Assembly (NCBI GenBank): GCA_001443495.1
Contig: LDXR01000009.1
Span: 58,022 to 122,021 of the forward strand
Direction of reading: 5' to 3'
Origin: a candidate division NC10 bacterium CSP1-5
GTDB taxonomy: Bacteria; Methylomirabilota; Methylomirabilia; Methylomirabilales; CSP1-5
Length of the DNA stretch: 64,000 nt
Within the stretch, counting starts at the first letter, position 1. Each line of letters starts with the position of its first letter. The notes under the pieces were generated by a model that ran no database searches, was not told the origin of the DNA, and saw only the letters and a program-made list of their open reading frames with translations. Shown piece by piece: positions 61,753 to 64,000 of this stretch. The position numbers were made by a program, and so were the translations under genes.

Positions 61753-61786
61753 TCGCCTTTCCTGGACGTCTCCGTCCACCCGGCGA
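61753..61786 (-). ncRNA. Possible structured RNA element in the fimT upstream region
   Basis: On the minus strand a two-part stem is seen: TCGCC pairs with GGCGA around an inner stem TGGACG/CGTCCA closed by the GNRA-type loop GAGA, with an asymmetric internal loop (GGG/GGAAA). I do not recognise a known riboswitch class. The element lies upstream of the sigma-54 promoter, so it would be present only in read-through transcripts. Confidence 0.35.
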
Positions 61787-61800
61787 CCCCGAAAGGAAGC

Positions 61801-61827
61801 GGGACCATGACAAATCGTCATGGTCCC
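61801..61827 (-). terminator. Hairpin after the pilY1-TPR genes
   Basis: GGGACCATGAC (61801-61811) and GTCATGGTCCC (61817-61827) pair perfectly over 11 bp around a 5-base loop. It begins 69 bases after the stop of the TPR gene on the minus strand. The following bases are CGCTTCCTTTC, a weak T-run, so termination may be partial. Confidence 0.6.
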
Positions 61828-61896
61828 AATGATCCCCTGCCAGGGGTGAAGGAGGAACCAACCGGCCCGGTGGGTTTTCATCGGACTGGGCGGCGA

Positions 61897-62577
61897 TCAT
61901 CGCCCTTCCAAGAGCCCCGTAAACCGGGGGTCGTCCTTGAGGGGCGCCAGGGCCGGGTCGTCCTTCAAGAACTTGACATCATCAAAGCCGAGCTTCAAAG
62001 CTTTGGCGAGCCACTTGAGGGCCTGCTCCTTCTCGCTAAATGAGGCATGGAGGCGGCCCAGGTTGTAGGCGGCTCTGGGATCGTCGGGACGGGCCTCGAC
62101 CTCCTTCCGGGCCTGGGCGAATCGCTCTTCGCGCTCCTGGGCAATGCCTTTGCTGTTTTTAGCCCTCTCCAAGTTATCGCGCGCCGTGGCGTTTGAAGGA
62201 TCGACCTGCAGGACCCGCTCGAATTCCCTGATGGCCTCGGCGTAGAGACCTTTCTTATCGTAGAGGACCCCCAGGTTGTTGTGGGCCAAGAGGTTGTCCG
62301 GTTCGAGCGCGACCACTTTCTGATACTGGGCCGTCGCCTCCTCGATCCGACCTTGGCGATCATAGGCGTAGCCCAGGTTCAGATAGGCCGCTGTATATTT
62401 CGGATCCAGCGCGACCGCCTTCTGGAACTCGGCGATAGCCTCACCCACCTTTGCCTGCTGCAGCAGCGAGGCCCCGAGGTTGTTCCGCTGGACCGCCTCG
62501 TCCGACGCGGCTTCCAGTTCGGCTGCTGCCGGGACCAGAACGCTCAGGGTGCAGAGGACGCATAGCAGCTTCCGCAT
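61897..62577 (-). CDS. Secreted TPR-repeat protein downstream of pilY1
   Basis: An N-terminal signal sequence (MRKLLCVLCTLSVLVPAAA) is followed by about five tetratricopeptide repeats (for example VGEAIAEFQKAVALDPKYTAAYLNLGYAYDRQGR). No lipobox is seen in this reading, although a Cys lies in the hydrophobic core. It follows pilY1 by one base, so the two are co-expressed. PilF/PilW-type TPR pilotins for PilQ are a possible analogy, but the similarity is only in the repeats. Confidence 0.8.
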   Translation of the reverse strand: MRKLLCVLCTLSVLVPAAAELEAASDEAVQRNNLGASLLQQAKVGEAIAEFQKAVALDPKYTAAYLNLGYAYDRQGRIEEATAQYQKVVALEPDNLLAHNNLGVLYDKKGLYAEAIREFERVLQVDPSNATARDNLERAKNSKGIAQEREERFAQARKEVEARPDDPRAAYNLGRLHASFSEKEQALKWLAKALKLGFDDVKFLKDDPALAPLKDDPRFTGLLEGR

Positions 62578-62578
62578 C

Positions 62579-64000
62579 TTAAAACACCTCCCGCCAGTAG
62601 ATGAGCCGCTTCAAAGACGTTGGAGCCGGCGCGGGATTGCTGGGAAGCTGCTCGTTGGTTGTGGCCGTGACGACCGAGGCCGTCACCTTCGACCCCGTGT
62701 AGTTGATGACCACGATCGGCTTCGAGGCGATCCCCGATCCGATCGTCTTGCTGCGTACCTTCTTGCTGTCGCTCGAGGCCAGCGCGGTGCCGGTGGACCA
62801 ATCGATAGCCGCGTAGCCCGTCAGCGCCTGGACGGCGTACAGCTTGGCGTCCCCTCCCCCACTCCCGCACTGCACGACGTTGGTCGGAGTGAAGGACGAG
62901 AAGAAGACGATCTTGTTAAAGACGTCGCCCGCTGACAGGACCTTCTCGTCGGGCGTCAGCCTGAAGAACCACCCCTGCACGGCAGTCTTGTTGGCCGACG
63001 TGACGTCCTCCAGCGCCTTCTCCGTCAAGACCGAATCGTTCGCCATCGTGGTGTTATCCTTGATGCCATAGAAGTTGTTCTGGCTGTTATTGTTGGGGTG
63101 GTTGCGGTCCCCCGTCCCGAAATAGACCCAGAGGTCCCCATAGTCGTCGAAGGCCACGGTCGGTGCGGCGTAGATGGCCTGGGCCGGATAGTACTCCCCG
63201 ACGTCGGGAGGATTCTTCTGGGAAAAATCCGCCTCGAAGAGGCGCTTCCCCGTCCAGTTGGCGACGAGACCGCCCGAGAGTGTCGCCGGGGCGGACACGT
63301 CGAATTTCCAGAGCTGCCCGCCGACATCGCCGATGTAGACCCGGTCGATGTAGCCGTCTTGATTCGTGTCGACCACCGTGGGGTTGGCGGCAAGACTGAA
63401 GTTCATGTACTTCCGGTCGTCGAGGGAGCCGTTGTTGTAATACTCCCAGAGCTTCTGGCCGGTGGCCAGGTCGAGGACGAAGAAGGCCTTGCCGGCGCTG
63501 TTGTTTGCGGCGGTGTAGTAGCCGCCGCCGAAAAAGGCGACGAACTTCTCGGTCCCGTCGTCCATCTTAACCTTCCCGATAGTCGGTTCGGACCAGGTCT
63601 CCGCGATCTTTGCGTCGGTAAAGCCCCAGAGGTAGATCGGGTTCAAGGTGTCGGTAACGTCGAGCGCATGATAGTAATTGCCACCCCGTCGCTCGCCGAA
63701 GACCACGATCGTCTTCCAGGCGGCGCCGATCTTGATGTCGGCGGCAATCACGCTCGCATCGACGTAGAAGGGGTGCTGCGCCGCCCGGATGGTAAGATCT
63801 TTCAGATTCCCGAGGAGGTCCGGCGGGATGAACGCCCACCGCTCTGTGCCGTCGGCCTCCAGGAAGGCGTGGAGCATACCGTCGTTCGCACCGGCCAGCA
63901 AGATCGTCTGCCGGCTGACATTGGCCTGCTTGAAGGCGACGTAACTGGGGGCCGCCGAGGCGACCAAGGGCGGAGTGACCAAAACCGGGCTCGAATGAAA
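62579..64000 (-). CDS. pilY1: PilY1-type pilus tip/adhesin protein, C-terminal part (cut by window end)
   Basis: This is the C-terminal ~470 residues of PilY1, which sits at the pilus tip, supports pilus extension and surface sensing. The frame is open to the end of the window. The sequence FHSSPVLVTPP just beyond the first internal TTG is PilY1-typical, so that TTG is not a start. Seen: the beta-propeller repeats with LLAGANDGMLHAF and ERRGGNYYHALDVTD, and a calcium-binding loop DTNQDGYIDRVYIGD of the DxDxDGxxD type. The end RLIYWREVF is family-typical. Confidence 0.93.
   Translation of the reverse strand, partial: FHSSPVLVTPPLVASAAPSYVAFKQANVSRQTILLAGANDGMLHAFLEADGTERWAFIPPDLLGNLKDLTIRAAQHPFYVDASVIAADIKIGAAWKTIVVFGERRGGNYYHALDVTDTLNPIYLWGFTDAKIAETWSEPTIGKVKMDDGTEKFVAFFGGGYYTAANNSAGKAFFVLDLATGQKLWEYYNNGSLDDRKYMNFSLAANPTVVDTNQDGYIDRVYIGDVGGQLWKFDVSAPATLSGGLVANWTGKRLFEADFSQKNPPDVGEYYPAQAIYAAPTVAFDDYGDLWVYFGTGDRNHPNNNSQNNFYGIKDNTTMANDSVLTEKALEDVTSANKTAVQGWFFRLTPDEKVLSAGDVFNKIVFFSSFTPTNVVQCGSGGGDAKLYAVQALTGYAAIDWSTGTALASSDSKKVRSKTIGSGIASKPIVVINYTGSKVTASVVTATTNEQLPSNPAPAPTSLKRLIYWREVF

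Overview
The window reads as chromosome from a GC-rich, autotrophic, C1-metabolising Gram-negative bacterium. The best fit is the NC10 group (Methylomirabilota). That assignment is inference: it rests on a complete Calvin-cycle operon with form IC-type RuBisCO that also carries a methylotroph-type methylene-tetrahydromethanopterin dehydrogenase gene (mtdB), plus type IV pili and HU/IHF and S1 genes in the usual Gram-negative order. No rRNA, CRISPR array, insertion sequence or prophage was seen. Three tRNA genes are present.

Layout. 1-6.9 kb (+): end of cmk, plsC, rpsA, sppA, an HU/IHF gene, a class III nucleotidyl cyclase, a HIT protein and a DUF151 nuclease, closed by a hairpin terminator. 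7-9.5 kb: a membrane TPR protein, tRNA-Arg(CCU), and a divergent pair (small exported protein / XRE regulator) sharing a palindromic operator. 9.5-14 kb (-): one long transcription unit, SPOR protein - HU/IHF - MerR - tRNA-Pro(GGG) - surE - pcm - tRNA-Pro(CGG) - acyP - apt, starting from a perfect-consensus sigma-70 promoter. 14-19.2 kb (-): dppBCDF peptide importer and miaB. 19.2-31.1 kb (-): the carbon-fixation operon CBS protein - mtdB - fba - tkt - glpX - remnant rpe - cbbL - cbbS - cbbX - prk - cbbY - hydrolase, controlled by divergent cbbR (31.3-32.3 kb, +). 32.2-39.4 kb (-): threonine aldolase, peptide-binding protein, aminotransferase, coaD, rsmD, recG. 39.5-42.7 kb: rpmB (+), bifunctional ppGpp enzyme and tsaC-type gene (-). 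42.7-47.7 kb (-): livFGMHK importer. 47.7-53.3 kb (-): aroC-aroK-aroB-TPR-aroQ-efp-thiE. 53.3-64 kb (-): a secreted amidotransferase-like protein, pilMNOPQ, minor pilins (PilV, PilW, FimT types), a TPR protein and the C-terminal part of PilY1, which runs off the end.

How it works together. The cbb operon encodes CO2 fixation (RuBisCO, PRK), RuBP regeneration (FBA, FBPase, transketolase), RuBisCO rescue (CbbX) and clearance of an inhibitory sugar phosphate (CbbY). MtdB at the head of the operon suggests that C1 oxidation and CO2 fixation are co-regulated. The epimerase gene that should complete the cycle has lost about 60 percent of its length by an in-frame deletion. The pilus genes form assembly (MNOPQ) and tip/minor-pilin units. 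The minor-pilin unit has a sigma-54-type promoter whose start lies inside a Shine-Dalgarno-sequestering hairpin.

The observations most worth a second look are the deleted rpe, the mtdB-CBB linkage, the sigma-54/leader arrangement before fimT, the heptad-phased inverted repeats on both sides of recG, the XRE operator, and a 21-residue triple repeat in the aro-operon TPR protein.
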